A stretch of 20,000 bases of DNA from Prorocentrum cordatum (GCA_963575745.1 CAUYUJ010000647.1:542501-562500), one strand, 5' to 3'; counted from the stretch's first letter, positions 9,036 to 17,624 are shown. Numbers and translations: made by a program. Notes: generated by a model not told the origin, from the sequence alone.

Positions 9036-9666
9036 TATCAATGGCTTGTGGGACACGTGTGCCTTGCGACATCTGCGACACCTGTGGGACCTGTGTGACC
9101 TCTTGGACCTGCAAGCCCTGCGAGACCTGTGGTACCTGTGATACCTGCGAGACCTATGGGACCTGTGGGGCAGGTGGGAACTTTGGACTTGTGCGTCCTG
9201 TTGGACTTGCGAGACCTGCGGGGCTTGTTGGACCTGGGGGATATCAATGGCCTGTGGGACATGTGAGCCCTGCGACATTTGCGACACCTGTGGGACCTGT
9301 GGCACCTCTTGGACCTGCAAGCCCTGCGAGACCTGTGGAACCTGAGGTACCTGAGGTACCTGTGGTACCTGTGGTACCTGTGGTGCCTGCGGGACCTGTG
9401 GGACCTGGAAGGACATGTGCGGTCCGTACGACCTGCGGGGCCTGTGGGACCTGTGGGACCTGCGGGATGTGTACTGTGGTGCTTGTGGTGCCTGTGGGGC
9501 ATGTGGGACGTGTGTGACCTGTGGGACCCGTGGAACCTGTGGGCCCGTGGTACCCGTGGGGCCTGTGGAATTCGTGAGACCTCTGGGGCCTGTGAGACCT
9601 GTGGGACCTGTGGAACCCTTTGGGGTCCCGGGGACCTGTGGGACCTGTGCGGGAGCGACCTGCGGG
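9036..9666. repeat. 9-base minisatellite (GGGACCTGT-type)
   Basis: About 70 copies of a 9-base unit near GGGACCTGT/GAGACCTGC. Because 9 is a multiple of 3, every frame is repetitive: Cys-x-Thr, Trp-Asp-Leu and Gly-Pro-Val on +, Thr-Gly-Pro and Pro-Gln-Val on -. A segment of about 105 bases starting TATCAATGG is duplicated at 9036 and 9242 (offset 206). The collagen-like Gly-Pro-x frame is broken by slips and lacks a plausible start or flanking domain, so I treat it as non-coding. Confidence 0.85.
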
Positions 9667-9668
9667 CC

Positions 9669-10118
9669 CGTGGCCGTCCCCCGACAGATCACGTAGCCGG
9701 CATGGAGGCCCGGGCGGTCTCGGGCTCCCCGTCCCTCGTGGGACTCTCCTGTGTTTTTGTTTCGCCAGGTCCGCGCTCGCGGGTGCTTCCGAAGGGACCG
9801 TGGCCGTCTGGACCGAACAAGTAGCCGGCATGGAGGCGAGAGCACGTTTCTGTACGAAATAGGGAGGAAGTCTCGGGCGACACTGTTGCCAGACCAGGCC
9901 GGACGGGGCGGTCTGGGGCTCCCCGTCCCCTCTGTGGGGCTCTGAGACTCTTCTGTTTGGCCGTTTGGACTAACAGCCGGCATTGCAGCGAGAGCACGAG
10001 TCCTGAATATATGGTAAGGAAGTCCCAGGCGAAATTGCCTCCGGACCCGTGCTGGGCTGGGCGGTGTAGGGCTCCCCGGCCCCTCCGTGGGACTCTTCTG
10101 TGGTCTTTCTCTTGCGTC
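9669..10118. repeat. Tandem repeat with 130-160-base unit, three copies
   Basis: Each unit starts with TGGCCGT, then AGCCGGCAT (at 9695, 9823, 9975), a GCGAGAGCACG stretch, AGGAAGTC(T/C), GGCTCCCCG and GGGACTCT(C/T)CTGT. Copy 1 has an internal deletion of about 60 bases relative to copies 2 and 3. Spacings are 128 and 152. No coding potential is conserved between copies. Confidence 0.85.
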
Positions 10119-10838
10119 CAGTGGATGCCTTGTCAGCGAAACGCTGTAAGAACAAGCAGGGACTCGGGGCAGGTCTGGGCCGCAAAACGATTCAAGAACA
10201 CATCGGCACAGGCACAAGTATTTTGAGGTCTGTACTGGTTCCTTGGATCGGCGCTGGGCTCCGTTGATAGCGCCTCCGCTGCCGCCCCTGGCGCGTTCCG
10301 CGCGCCAGGGAGGGGGTCCAGCGCCATTCCAAGAAATCCGCGCGCACCTCCGAAAGCTGTGCAGATGCCTGATCTTCTACACTAGGACGAGCACGGCGAC
10401 TGGAGTTTTTCGAGCTCCCTGCAGCCTCCGTGGACGCGTTTGTCGGCACGTCTGGACCTCCTTTCCTCTTGTCCTGTCTGCAGCCAGGTGTCAGAGGAGC
10501 AAGAAGTCATGGTAATGACAAGCTCCAAGATTTCCACGTGCTCCTGCCAAGAATCTGGGTGCACACGACGCGGCTGTCTTGGGCGAGAGCTGGATACTCA
10601 TCATGTGGCCCGATGTCTTTACAGCGCTCGGCCCTTCCATGGCTGGGTGCTGCGGGCTTTCGCTTGTGTATCCAGTGCGTGGCCTCCGGATGTTTCGCAC
10701 GTGAACCCAGCTATCCGTGTCTTCCAGGTTCCTGGTCCTGTCCCGCGCGGACTCCAGAAACGAGGGCCGCTAGATTCCCTGGAACTCCTGGAGGGTATCG
10801 GGCGCCAGCCGTATCATGGCGTCAGCCTCATATTTTCA
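10119..10838. other. Unique GC-rich spacer with a hairpin
   Basis: No protein recognised, although two overlapping + frames of about 200 codons cross it. A perfect 10-base-pair hairpin, CCCTGGCGCG / CGCGCCAGGG with a TTCCG loop, lies at 10286-10310. Confidence 0.5.
10286..10310. other. Perfect 10-bp hairpin
   Basis: CCCTGGCGCG, five-base loop TTCCG, then CGCGCCAGGG. It is isolated and no role is visible. Confidence 0.7.
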
Positions 10839-11060
10839 GGATCCACTTCGAGCGGATCGATCCGATTCGGTATCGAATCCGGTCAGCCCGATGCGATTCG
10901 TTTCCGATGTTCCGAAGATCCGATGCGGCCCGATGCTCTCTTGGCGCTGTTGTGCATCCTGGCGCGGCCAGTCCAATTCGATTCCGACCCCGTGGTTGTG
11001 CGGCCCGATCCGACGCACCTTCGATCCGATCCGACTTCCCGATTCGGTGCTGACTCGTGC
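10839..11060. repeat. CCGATTCG-rich degenerate repeat
   Basis: More than a dozen CCGAT, GATTCG or TCGATCC words occur within 220 bases, many palindromic: CGGATCGATCCG at 10853-10864, and GATTCG-GTAT-CGAATC just after it. There is no fixed period. It looks like a scrambled short-motif repeat, and I do not see it elsewhere in the window. Confidence 0.6.
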
Positions 11061-11197
11061 TGAAAACTCCGAGGCGGGGTTGCATCCCTAAACGCCGCCT
11101 GGGAGATCGATATTCGGGACCTTCGGCATGCGGCGGACATTGATACATTCGGGCCCTGGGGTGGCCAAAAATACATCTGTCCACCGCCGGCCGACCC

Positions 11198-11372
11198 CCG
11201 CCTCGTCTTGCGGGCCTCTTGGGGCCGTCTTGGGCCGTCTTGGTGCGATCCTGGGGGTCTATGGGGCCGTCTTGGCGCGTCGGAGGCCTGAACTGGCGAG
11301 AGCGCTAAATTCCTTGAAACACTTGAGGGGAACCCATGATTTTGACCTCGTGGGGGTTCTCTTGGATCCCTG
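11198..11372. repeat. CTTGGGG-family repeat, block 2, with conserved core
   Basis: Units such as GGGCCTCTTGGGGCCGTC surround a core at 11275-11309 (GCGCGTCGGAGGCC, then GGCGAGAGCGCTAAA) that matches cores at 17727 and 18506. After the core comes an ATTCCTTGAAACAC stretch and then CATGATTTTGACCTC, returning to the CTTGG units. Confidence 0.8.
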
Positions 11373-11461
11373 TTGGACGCCGCCAGATGCCCTCGGGAAC
11401 TCCCGGAGCGCACCCGAACGGCTGGCGGCTGGCGGCATCGTGGCATCACCGCCTCGGCCTC

Positions 11462-11662
11462 CCTGCAAGAGGGAGGGCGAGGACGACGAGGAGGCGTACA
11501 CAGAGGAGGCCGACGAGGACGACGTGGACGACAAGAGAGGGGGGACGAGCACGGGGAGGCCGAGCACAAGGACGGGGAGGAGGAGCACGAGGACGGGGCG
11601 GGGAGGACGGCGACGGGGAGGAGGAGCACGAGGACGGGGAGGACGAGGACAATGATGGCGAG
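11462..11662. repeat. GAGGACGAGG-rich purine tract
   Basis: Imperfect repeats of GAGGACGACGAGG and GGGGAGGAGGAGCACGAG, with a partly repeated unit of about 27-33 bases (GAGGAGCACGAGGACGGGG, twice at about 11578 and 11621). Frames give Asp/Glu/Arg/Gly-rich peptides, and no domain is present. Confidence 0.75.
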
Positions 11663-11700
11663 GACGGCGATGAGACGCACGATTGGAGTAGGAGATCGGC

Positions 11701-11830
11701 TACATAATTGATTTACCCCCAAATCTAGATGATCGTATAATTCAGACAACTACGTACACTTCTTCGTAGATTTGCGAACATTCCACGTTTTATTCGCAGA
11801 CTCTACGAACGAAACAGATGTTGCGGGACA
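11701..11830. other. AT-rich island with stem-loop
   Basis: It is clearly less GC-rich than its flanks. TTCGTAG (11763-11769) pairs with CTACGAA (11803-11809), and TGCGAA (11773-11778) pairs with TTCGCA (11793-11798), around a 14-base loop. Function unknown. Confidence 0.55.
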
Positions 11831-11879
11831 ATGAAATTCTGTAGTCGATCCTCCACCCGAGCGATTGGAGACGGGCAGC

Positions 11880-12235
11880 GAGTCCGCCCGTCTCCTCCTC
11901 TCCCCCTCCTCCCCCGAGCAGGGGCGCGCGGCTGCCCTTGGCCGGCGAGCTTCCCCCGCCCGAGCCTGGGCGTCGCGAGGGGCAGGACCTCTTCGTGGGG
12001 GGCCTCCTCCTCCCCCGCCTCCTCCCTCCCTTTCCTCATGTTCCTCCTCCTCCCTCCCTCCCTGCTCCTTCCTCCCCTCCCTCACTCCTCCCTGCTCCTC
12101 GTCCTACTCCCTCCCTCCCTCCCTGCTCCTCCTCCCTCCTTCCCTCCCTCCTCCCTCCCTGCCTCCTCCTCCCTCCTTCGTCCCCGCACCCCTCCTCGCT
12201 TCATCCCCCCCCACCCTCCACCCCCAACGAAGACG
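11880..12235. repeat. CTCC/CCTT pyrimidine-rich tract
   Basis: CTCCTCCCTCCCT-type mono-strand pyrimidine sequence, densest at 12003-12200. Frames through it are Pro/Ser/Leu-rich or Gly/Glu-rich and not credible genes. Confidence 0.8.
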
Positions 12236-12599
12236 CTCGTGGGGAGGGGTGCCAGCGTGCCTCCACAACTCTGACCCTCAGTGCCATCCAGCGCTTCCCC
12301 GCCCTCCGCCGAGGGCCTCCTCCCTCCTCCCCCGCGCAGGGCGGCGGGCGGCCCCGCCGCCTGCGCGCCAGCGCGCTCCCAGCCCGCGTGCGCCGCGCCC
12401 TCGGGCGCCGCGCTCTCGGGCGCCGGCGCCCCGAGAGCGCGCGGGCGGGGGCGCCGCGGGGTGCGCCGTGCCGTGGCGGGGAGGGGCCCCGGGCGCCGCT
12501 AGCCCGAGATGCGAGCAGGAGCTGGGCCGGCGCAGGGCCCGAGGCAGAGTCGAGCAGGAGCCGGGCCGGCGCAGGGCCCAGGCACATAGTCGGGAGCTG
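12236..12599. other. Very GC-rich spacer with palindrome and 39-base tandem repeat
   Basis: A near-perfect loop-free inverted repeat lies at 12409-12441 (CGCGCTCTCGGGCGCC, then its reverse complement with one extra C). A unit starting CGAGCAGGAGC is duplicated with a 39-base period (12512 and 12551). The minus frame of the downstream pseudogene may continue into here as Ala/Arg-rich sequence, but nothing is recognisable. Confidence 0.5.
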
Positions 12600-13825
12600 C
12601 TGCAGGTGCCCCCTGGCCCGTGGTGCCCCCTTCGCACCGTCTCGCTCGAAGCCCTTCTGCTGCGGTGCCATCAGGCCTGTCGAATAGACCGGCAGGCCAG
12701 GCCCCACGGGTATGACATACTGAAGCTGCGGATCATGGTCTCCTGCGGCCGCAGCGGACGCCGCCGCCGAAGCCACAGCCGTTGGAGCCGCTGCCGCCGA
12801 TAAAGCAGTATCCTGCACCCGTGCACGCTTGACTCCCATGGCAGCCAGCTGCTGCTCGAATGCGGGCTTGTCACCTGTTGCCGCATGGAATCATTACACA
12901 TCCATACATCCTCAGAACAGAGTCCATCGAACACATCAGCCTGAGGCATGGAGGCATTACCTCCCCAAACAGGCATCTCTTCCGCATGTGTTTGGGGAGC
13001 TGGAGCCCGTGGTACAGACTGGACGAGCTTCTGGAACTTCTCCAAGACTGGATTTGCCATGAGATCTCGGACATCAGCATTGGCCTCGAGAACCTCTGGC
13101 GGCAACTTGAACGGAAGGTGCAGCACTTGCCGAGGTCAGCATTGTACGCCGCAGCCCTTCCTCCAAGGCAGCAACCTAGCGTGAGGTGCCGCCTCTTTCT
13201 CCTGCAGCTCCACAAGAGACTTCTGAGCCGTCTCGATGAGTTTCTTCTGTGCAGTGACCGTGAGCCGCCTGCAACCGAACGGCGGCGGGCTTGTTCCTGC
13301 AGGACAGGCTTGGTGTCGCGCTGGGCCTTGCGAGCCTCGCGCAGCTGGTCCTCAAGGCACTGCTTGGCTGGGTCACTGGGTGCGGCCTCGCTGGGCTGCT
13401 TGAGGGCCTCCTCCAAAGACTCGATCTTTGCAGCCCGCTGTTCATCAGTGTCAGCATGAGCATCACCGCCGTCTGCAGCTGCCGCCTGCGGACTCCCGTT
13501 CCCCGACTTGGGGTCCTTCAGTGCCTTCAGCTTCGATTTGAACCTCTCCTCCAGCGCCGACGTGATGGACGCCACCAGATCATGCTGTTGGGGACCACCT
13601 TGTGTCCACCTTCCCTTCGGCGCTCGACGTGTACATGGAGCCGGCTGCCGGCTTCACTCCTTCTCGTGCTTGCGCGCCGCCCGCACCACTCGAGAGGGGG
13701 AGGAGCGGCTCCGCACAGGCGCTCGATGAGGTTGGCCCAAGTCGCAAGGCGAGCACACTGAGGGCAAGACCACAGATGCGTGCGCGGGCCTCTGAGCACG
13801 GAGCCACCTCGAAATATGCTCACGC
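12600..13825 (-). pseudogene. Decayed zinc-finger/coiled-coil protein, retroelement ORF1-like
   Basis: Read on the minus strand from high to low coordinates. At about 13776-13700 is LWSCPQCARLATWANLIE and then CGAAPPP, resembling a RanBP2-like W-x-C-x2-C finger that has lost one Cys. After a frame change, about 13590-13285 reads SALEERFKSKLKALKDPK and AKIESLEEALK, then CLEDQLREARKAQRD. Another frame at about 13256-13185 reads AQKKLIETAQKSLVELQEK. These form one heptad-like coiled coil. Next come LPPEVLEANADVRDLMANP (about 13105-13045), VFDGLCSEDVWMC, and in yet another frame GDKPAFEQQLAAMGVKRAR (from about 12880), an Ala-rich stretch and LQYVIPVGPGLPVYSTGL. At least four frameshifts and an in-frame stop break it. 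Finger-plus-coiled-coil proteins of this kind precede endonuclease/reverse transcriptase ORFs in dinoflagellate retroelements (recalled from the family, not searched). An ordinary host pseudogene, or exons divided by introns, is the alternative. Confidence 0.55.
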
Positions 13826-14196
13826 TGGCTGGCTAGGGGGTGGCGGTATGTGGAAAGCACTGACGTCATCTTGGTCCGTCGAGACAGGCCGTTCGGAAGT
13901 TTGCCTCGACAGGCTCACGGAACTCTTGAGCCAGCACGGCTGAGGAGGAGGAGGAGGAGGAGGAGGAGGCATATGAGCAGGATGACCAAAATGAGGACGA
14001 GGAGTGGGGCGAGGAGGGTGGGGGTGGGGGGGCAGGGGCACGGTGCGCTGGGGCTGTCATGGGAAGGTTCGGAGGATGAGGAGGACGCTTTCGTTGCGAA
14101 CCTCGCCTCGCTCGCCCCGAGGACGAGGTGCGCGCCACCGTGCGGGAGCCGCCCGGACCTGAGAATTCTATGCGGCGGCGGACTGTTTCACGTGTA
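13826..14196. other. Spacer with short (GGA)n and G-rich tract
   Basis: No gene recognised. A (GGA)n run is at 13943-13970, and a G-quadruplex-capable run is listed separately. GAGGATGAGGACG purine patches follow to about 14130. Unique sequence leads into the CACACG array. Confidence 0.5.
14016..14038 (+). other. G-quadruplex-capable sequence
   Basis: Four G-runs (3, 5, 7 and 4 G) separated by T, T and CA satisfy the usual intramolecular G-quadruplex pattern with very short loops. Its effect, if any, is unknown. Confidence 0.6.
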
Positions 14197-14810
14197 AGCG
14201 CACACGCACACGCACACGCACACGCACACGCACACCCACACGCACACGCACACGCACACGCACACGCACACGCACACGCACACGCACACGCACACACGCA
14301 CACGCACACACGCACACAAACACACAAACACACACAAACACACAAACACACACAAACACACAAACACACAACCACTCAAGCACACAACCACTCAAGCACA
14401 CACAAACACACAAACACACAAACCCACAAACCCACAAACACACAAACACACAAACACACACAAACACACACAAACACACACACAAACACACAAACACACA
14501 CACAAACACACAAACAAACACACAAACACACAAACACACAAACACACAAACACACAAACACACAACCACACAAACACACAAACACACAATCACACAATCA
14601 CTCAAACACACAAACACGCAAACACACAAACACACAAACACACAAACACACACAAACACACACAGACACACAGACACACAGACACACAGACACACAGACA
14701 CACAGACACACAGACACACAGACACACAGACACACAGACACACAGACACACAGACACACACACAGACACACAGACACACAGACACACAGACACACAGACA
14801 CACAGACACA
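14197..14810. repeat. Left CA-rich array: CACACG, then CACACAAA, then CACACAGA
   Basis: Three zones follow each other: hexamer (CACACG)n to about 14315, octamer (CACACAAA)n with variants to about 14655, then a regular octamer (CACACAGA)n up to 14810. The + strand is almost free of T. The octamer leaves every frame open as an 8-residue periodic peptide (His/Thr/Gln on +, Cys/Val/Leu on -). The array stops exactly at the first base of the spliced-leader copy. Confidence 0.95.
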
Positions 14811-14832
14811 TCCGTAGCCATTTTGGCTCAAG
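14811..14832 (+). other. Genomic copy of the dinoflagellate spliced leader (DinoSL)
   Basis: The 22 bases TCCGTAGCC...ATTTTGGCTCAAG match the conserved DinoSL (D-CCGTAGCC...GGCTCAAG) at every position. DinoSL is normally supplied in trans from SL RNA and joined to the 5' end of nuclear mRNAs, so it is absent from ordinary genes. Here it sits 25 bases before the start codon of an intronless ORF, marking that ORF as derived from a trans-spliced mRNA. It is not an SL RNA gene: the base after CTCAAG is C, not a GT donor. Confidence 0.96.
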
Positions 14833-14857
14833 CCGTGCCTGGGCGCGCTCGGGCAAG

Positions 14858-16072
14858 ATGGCGCGGGAGAGTCTGCGCGGGGTGGCTGGTGCCCGCTTCG
14901 CTGCCGACCGCCTTGTGCAGCGGCTGACGCGCGAGCTGGCAGAGGCCCGGGGCGAGGCCGCAAGGCTCCGCGAGCTGCTCGAGGCGAAGGTCGACTGTGA
15001 GGGGGACCCCGAGGTGCTGCGGCGTGAGGCGATCGCGAGGCCTGTCCTGGCGGCCCGCGTCGCCGGCAGACCCGAGGCCCCAGCAGCCAGGCGGCGGCGC
15101 AACGTGGCCTGGCACGCCGCTTCCTGCCCGCCGGCCAGAGCGGAGCCGGCCGCATGGCGCAAGGCCGAGCGCGGGCCCCGCCTGGGAGCAGCTCCCAGGC
15201 CTGCTGGTGCTGCCCACGGCGGTGCCAGCCGTGAAGGGGCGGCGCGGCCGCCGCTGGAGATACAGGTCGAGATCTGCGTCGCCGAGCCCGCCGTGAAGCT
15301 CGGGCGACCAGCGGAGCCGAGGGCGAGCCTGCGGTCATGCGCCCAGCCCTTCCGGTCGAGGCGCACGCCGCTGCGGAGCGGGGCCACGCCGTACGTGTCC
15401 TTCCGCCAGCTGAGCTGCGAGGAGACCGCCGAGGAGGTGCTCGCGGCTTTGGACTGCGGGCCCCCGGCTCCCGTTGACAGGGCAGAGCCTGGCCCTCCCC
15501 GTGACGGGGCTAGGAAGACAGACGTGGTGCAGGAGGAAGACGGCGCAGCTGCCCTCCAGGTGCCGTGTCGTGCCGAGAGGCCCCAGGTGGGCGGTGCTGC
15601 AGGCGCTGGAGCGCCGCCGCCGCCGCTGGAGCACCTGGGAGGCCCAACTGGAGAGCAGGGCGACAGCAGGCACGGCGAGGGCGAGAGCGCCGAGGGGAGC
15701 CAGGACAGCACGGTGTGCTCCGCGACCCTCTCTGCCGCCACCGCCGAGCGCAACGATGCTGTCACGCAGTACCTGCTAGATAACTATGCTGCGCTCCTCC
15801 GAGGGGGAATCGGAAGCGTCGAGCGCGATGAGGACGTCGAAGGCGCCGTGGGCGGCGATTGCAGTTCCTGCGTCTCCTCCGTGTCAGGGGTCTTCAGGGA
15901 CTACGGGCCCGACCACGGCCAGTACCTCATCGACGAGTTCTCCGACGGCAGCGAGCGCGCTGCCGAGTACGACCTCGAGCGTGCCGCATGGCTAGCCCAG
16001 GGCTCGCCGAGCTTCGCCGAGCAGTCCGCTCGGCTGGAGCGCAGCAGCCACTTCGGAGATGAGTTCGAGTGA
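14858..16072 (+). CDS. Intronless DinoSL-tagged retrogene, protein of unknown function
   Basis: 404 codons, ATG 14858 to TGA 16070-16072. I chose this start because it is the first ATG after the DinoSL copy (25-base leader between) and has A at -3 and G at +4. No known family is recognised. Residues about 17-45 (RLTRELAEARGEAARLREL) are a short amphipathic coiled coil. Residues about 60-150 are Ala/Arg/Pro-rich and probably disordered. Residues about 175-200 (TPYVSFRQLSCEETAEEV) look more ordered. Residues about 215-290 are a Gly/Pro/Glu-rich linker, and about 295-404 is an acidic C-terminal part (VTQYLLDNYAALLRGG, DYGPDHGQYLIDEFSDGS, ending HFGDEFE). No signal peptide or membrane segment is seen. 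Third codon positions are mostly G or C and no stop or frameshift interrupts it, unlike the other coding relics here, so it may be young or still selected. Expression would need a local promoter and re-trans-splicing. A processed pseudogene that is still intact by youth is the alternative. Confidence 0.8.
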   Translation: MARESLRGVAGARFAADRLVQRLTRELAEARGEAARLRELLEAKVDCEGDPEVLRREAIARPVLAARVAGRPEAPAARRRRNVAWHAASCPPARAEPAAWRKAERGPRLGAAPRPAGAAHGGASREGAARPPLEIQVEICVAEPAVKLGRPAEPRASLRSCAQPFRSRRTPLRSGATPYVSFRQLSCEETAEEVLAALDCGPPAPVDRAEPGPPRDGARKTDVVQEEDGAAALQVPCRAERPQVGGAAGAGAPPPPLEHLGGPTGEQGDSRHGEGESAEGSQDSTVCSATLSAATAERNDAVTQYLLDNYAALLRGGIGSVERDEDVEGAVGGDCSSCVSSVSGVFRDYGPDHGQYLIDEFSDGSERAAEYDLERAAWLAQGSPSFAEQSARLERSSHFGDEFE

Positions 16073-16438
16073 GGACTTCTCAGTGTTCAGAGTACGCGCG
16101 AGGCTGTTCTTACAGAAGCGTCCGCTGGTTTATTGTCAGTGTTCTCCTGCTCTGAATGTGATGGCGCGTTGAGGGTGTGAGTGAGTGGCCTTCTGTATTT
16201 GCATGTGTGCGTGCTTGTTGCAGTCTGTGCCCGCTTGCACAGCCACTCCGAGGATGATTTCGAGTGAGGTCTTCTCAGGGTTCTGAGTACGCGCGAGGCT
16301 GTTCTTGGCAGATGCGTCCGCTGGTTTGTTTGGTCAGTGTTCTCCTGCTCGGAATGCGATCGCGCGTCGAGTGTGTGAGTGAGTGGCCTTCTGTATTTGC
16401 ATGAGTATGTGTTTTTTGCAGTCTGTGCCCGCTTGCAC
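16021..16438 (+). repeat. Tandem repeats of the retrogene 3' end
   Basis: Units start at GCAGTC(C/T)G at 16021, 16220 and 16418 (spacings 199 and 198). The third is only about 20 bases. Unit 1 holds the last codons of the CDS (ARLERSSHFGDEFE, stop) and the 3' sequence. Unit 2 is a diverged copy whose start reads CARLHSHSEDDFE and a stop in the matching phase, and unit 3 begins CARLH. The 3' parts (for example AGTACGCGCGAGGCTGTTCTT and GAGTGAGTGGCCTTCTGTATTTGCATG) are strongly conserved. Units 2 and 3 are preceded by T-rich TTGTTGCAG / TTTTTTGCAG, resembling 3' splice acceptors. No poly(A) tract is seen. Confidence 0.9.
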
Positions 16439-16688
16439 CGCAATTTTCCTCTTGTATGTTCCTTGGTACGGGAGATGCCCTATAGACGGGGGTTGAGCTT
16501 CGGACGTGTCGTGCTGCGCCTCGGGGCCGCAGCGCCCTCGAGGCAGGAGTTTTCCGACGTCGTCGAGGCCCTCGGGGCCGAAGCGCCCTCCTCCTGTCTT
16601 GGGAAGGCCCCTGTGGGCCAGGGCCCCTCACGTGGGCCTGGGCCCTCAGTGGGCCCCTTTTGCCCTTATAGGCCCCGCGTGACAGACG
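16439..16688. other. GC-rich tail of the insertion
   Basis: No gene. It contains a 49-base-spaced duplication (CCTCGGGGCCG(C/A)AGCGCCCTC at about 16519 and 16568) and several GGGCC/GGCCC inverted words at 16610-16660, then grades into the right CA-rich array. Confidence 0.5.
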
Positions 16689-17458
16689 CGCAAACGCGCG
16701 GACACACAGACGCACAGACACACAGACACGCAGACACACATACACACAGACACACAGACACACAGACACACAGACACACAGACACACAGACACACATACG
16801 CACAGACACACAGACACACAGACACACAGACACACAGACACAAAGACACACATACACACAGACACAAAGACACACATACACACAGACACACAGACAGAGA
16901 CACACAGGCACACAGACACACAGACACACAGACGCACAGACACACAGACACACAGACACACTGACACACAGACACACAGGCACACAGACACACAGATACA
17001 GACACACATGCACACAGACACACAGACACACCGGCACACAGACACACAGACACACAGGCACACGGACACACAGACACACAGACACACAGACACACAGACA
17101 CACAGACACACAGACACACAGTCACACAGACACACATACACACAGACACACAGACACACAGACACACAGACACACAGACACACAGACACACAGACACACA
17201 GACACACAGACACACAGACACACACAGACACACAGACACACAGACACACAGGCACACAGACACACAGACACACAGACACACAGACACACAGACACACAGA
17301 CACACAGACACACAGACACACAGACACACAGACACACAGACACACAGGCACACAGACACACAGACACACAGACACACAGACACACAGACGCACAGACACA
17401 CAGACACACATACACACAGACGCACACACAGACACACACACACAGACACACGCAGACA
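16689..17458. repeat. Right CA-rich array: (CACACAGA)n
   Basis: About 95 octamers with scattered variants (CACACATA, CACAGGCA, CACAAAGA, a CAGACAGAGA slip near 16893). Same strand orientation and same majority unit as the last zone of the left array. Frames are open for hundreds of codons on both strands only because the octamer contains no stop codon. Confidence 0.96.
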
Positions 17459-17624
17459 TCGAGTGGTCTTTTGCCAACCCCGCCACCTGTCGGGGAGGCC
17501 TCTCGGAAACCCATGCGAGGCGGGTTTTTTGGGGTGTCGTGGGGCCCCTTGGGAGCCCCTTTCGGGTTTCTTTCGGGCCTCTTCCGGGCCTCTGAGTTGC
17601 CCGTGGTATCGGGGGTCATCTTGG

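Noticed and set aside
8158-9141. 327-codon Asp-rich frame
   Set aside because: It runs through the GAT array, shifts content with each slip and ends in unrelated spacer. No evidence for a protein.
8883-10217. 444-codon minus-strand frame with Gly-Pro and Pro-Gln-Val repeats
   Set aside because: It crosses two unrelated repeat arrays, and the collagen-like phase changes along its length. Treated as repeat artefact.
10430-11063. Two overlapping + frames of 207 codons
   Set aside because: No recognisable motif in either frame, and both run into the CCGATTCG-rich repeat. Coding status cannot be supported.
14811-14880. SL RNA gene
   Set aside because: The leader is not followed by a GT donor or a recognisable Sm-containing SL RNA intron. 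It is followed by a leader and a long ORF instead.
14602-15765. 387-codon minus-strand ORF opposite the retrogene
   Set aside because: A shadow of the GC-rich CDS: it continues into the octamer array, and the DinoSL fixes the sense strand as +.
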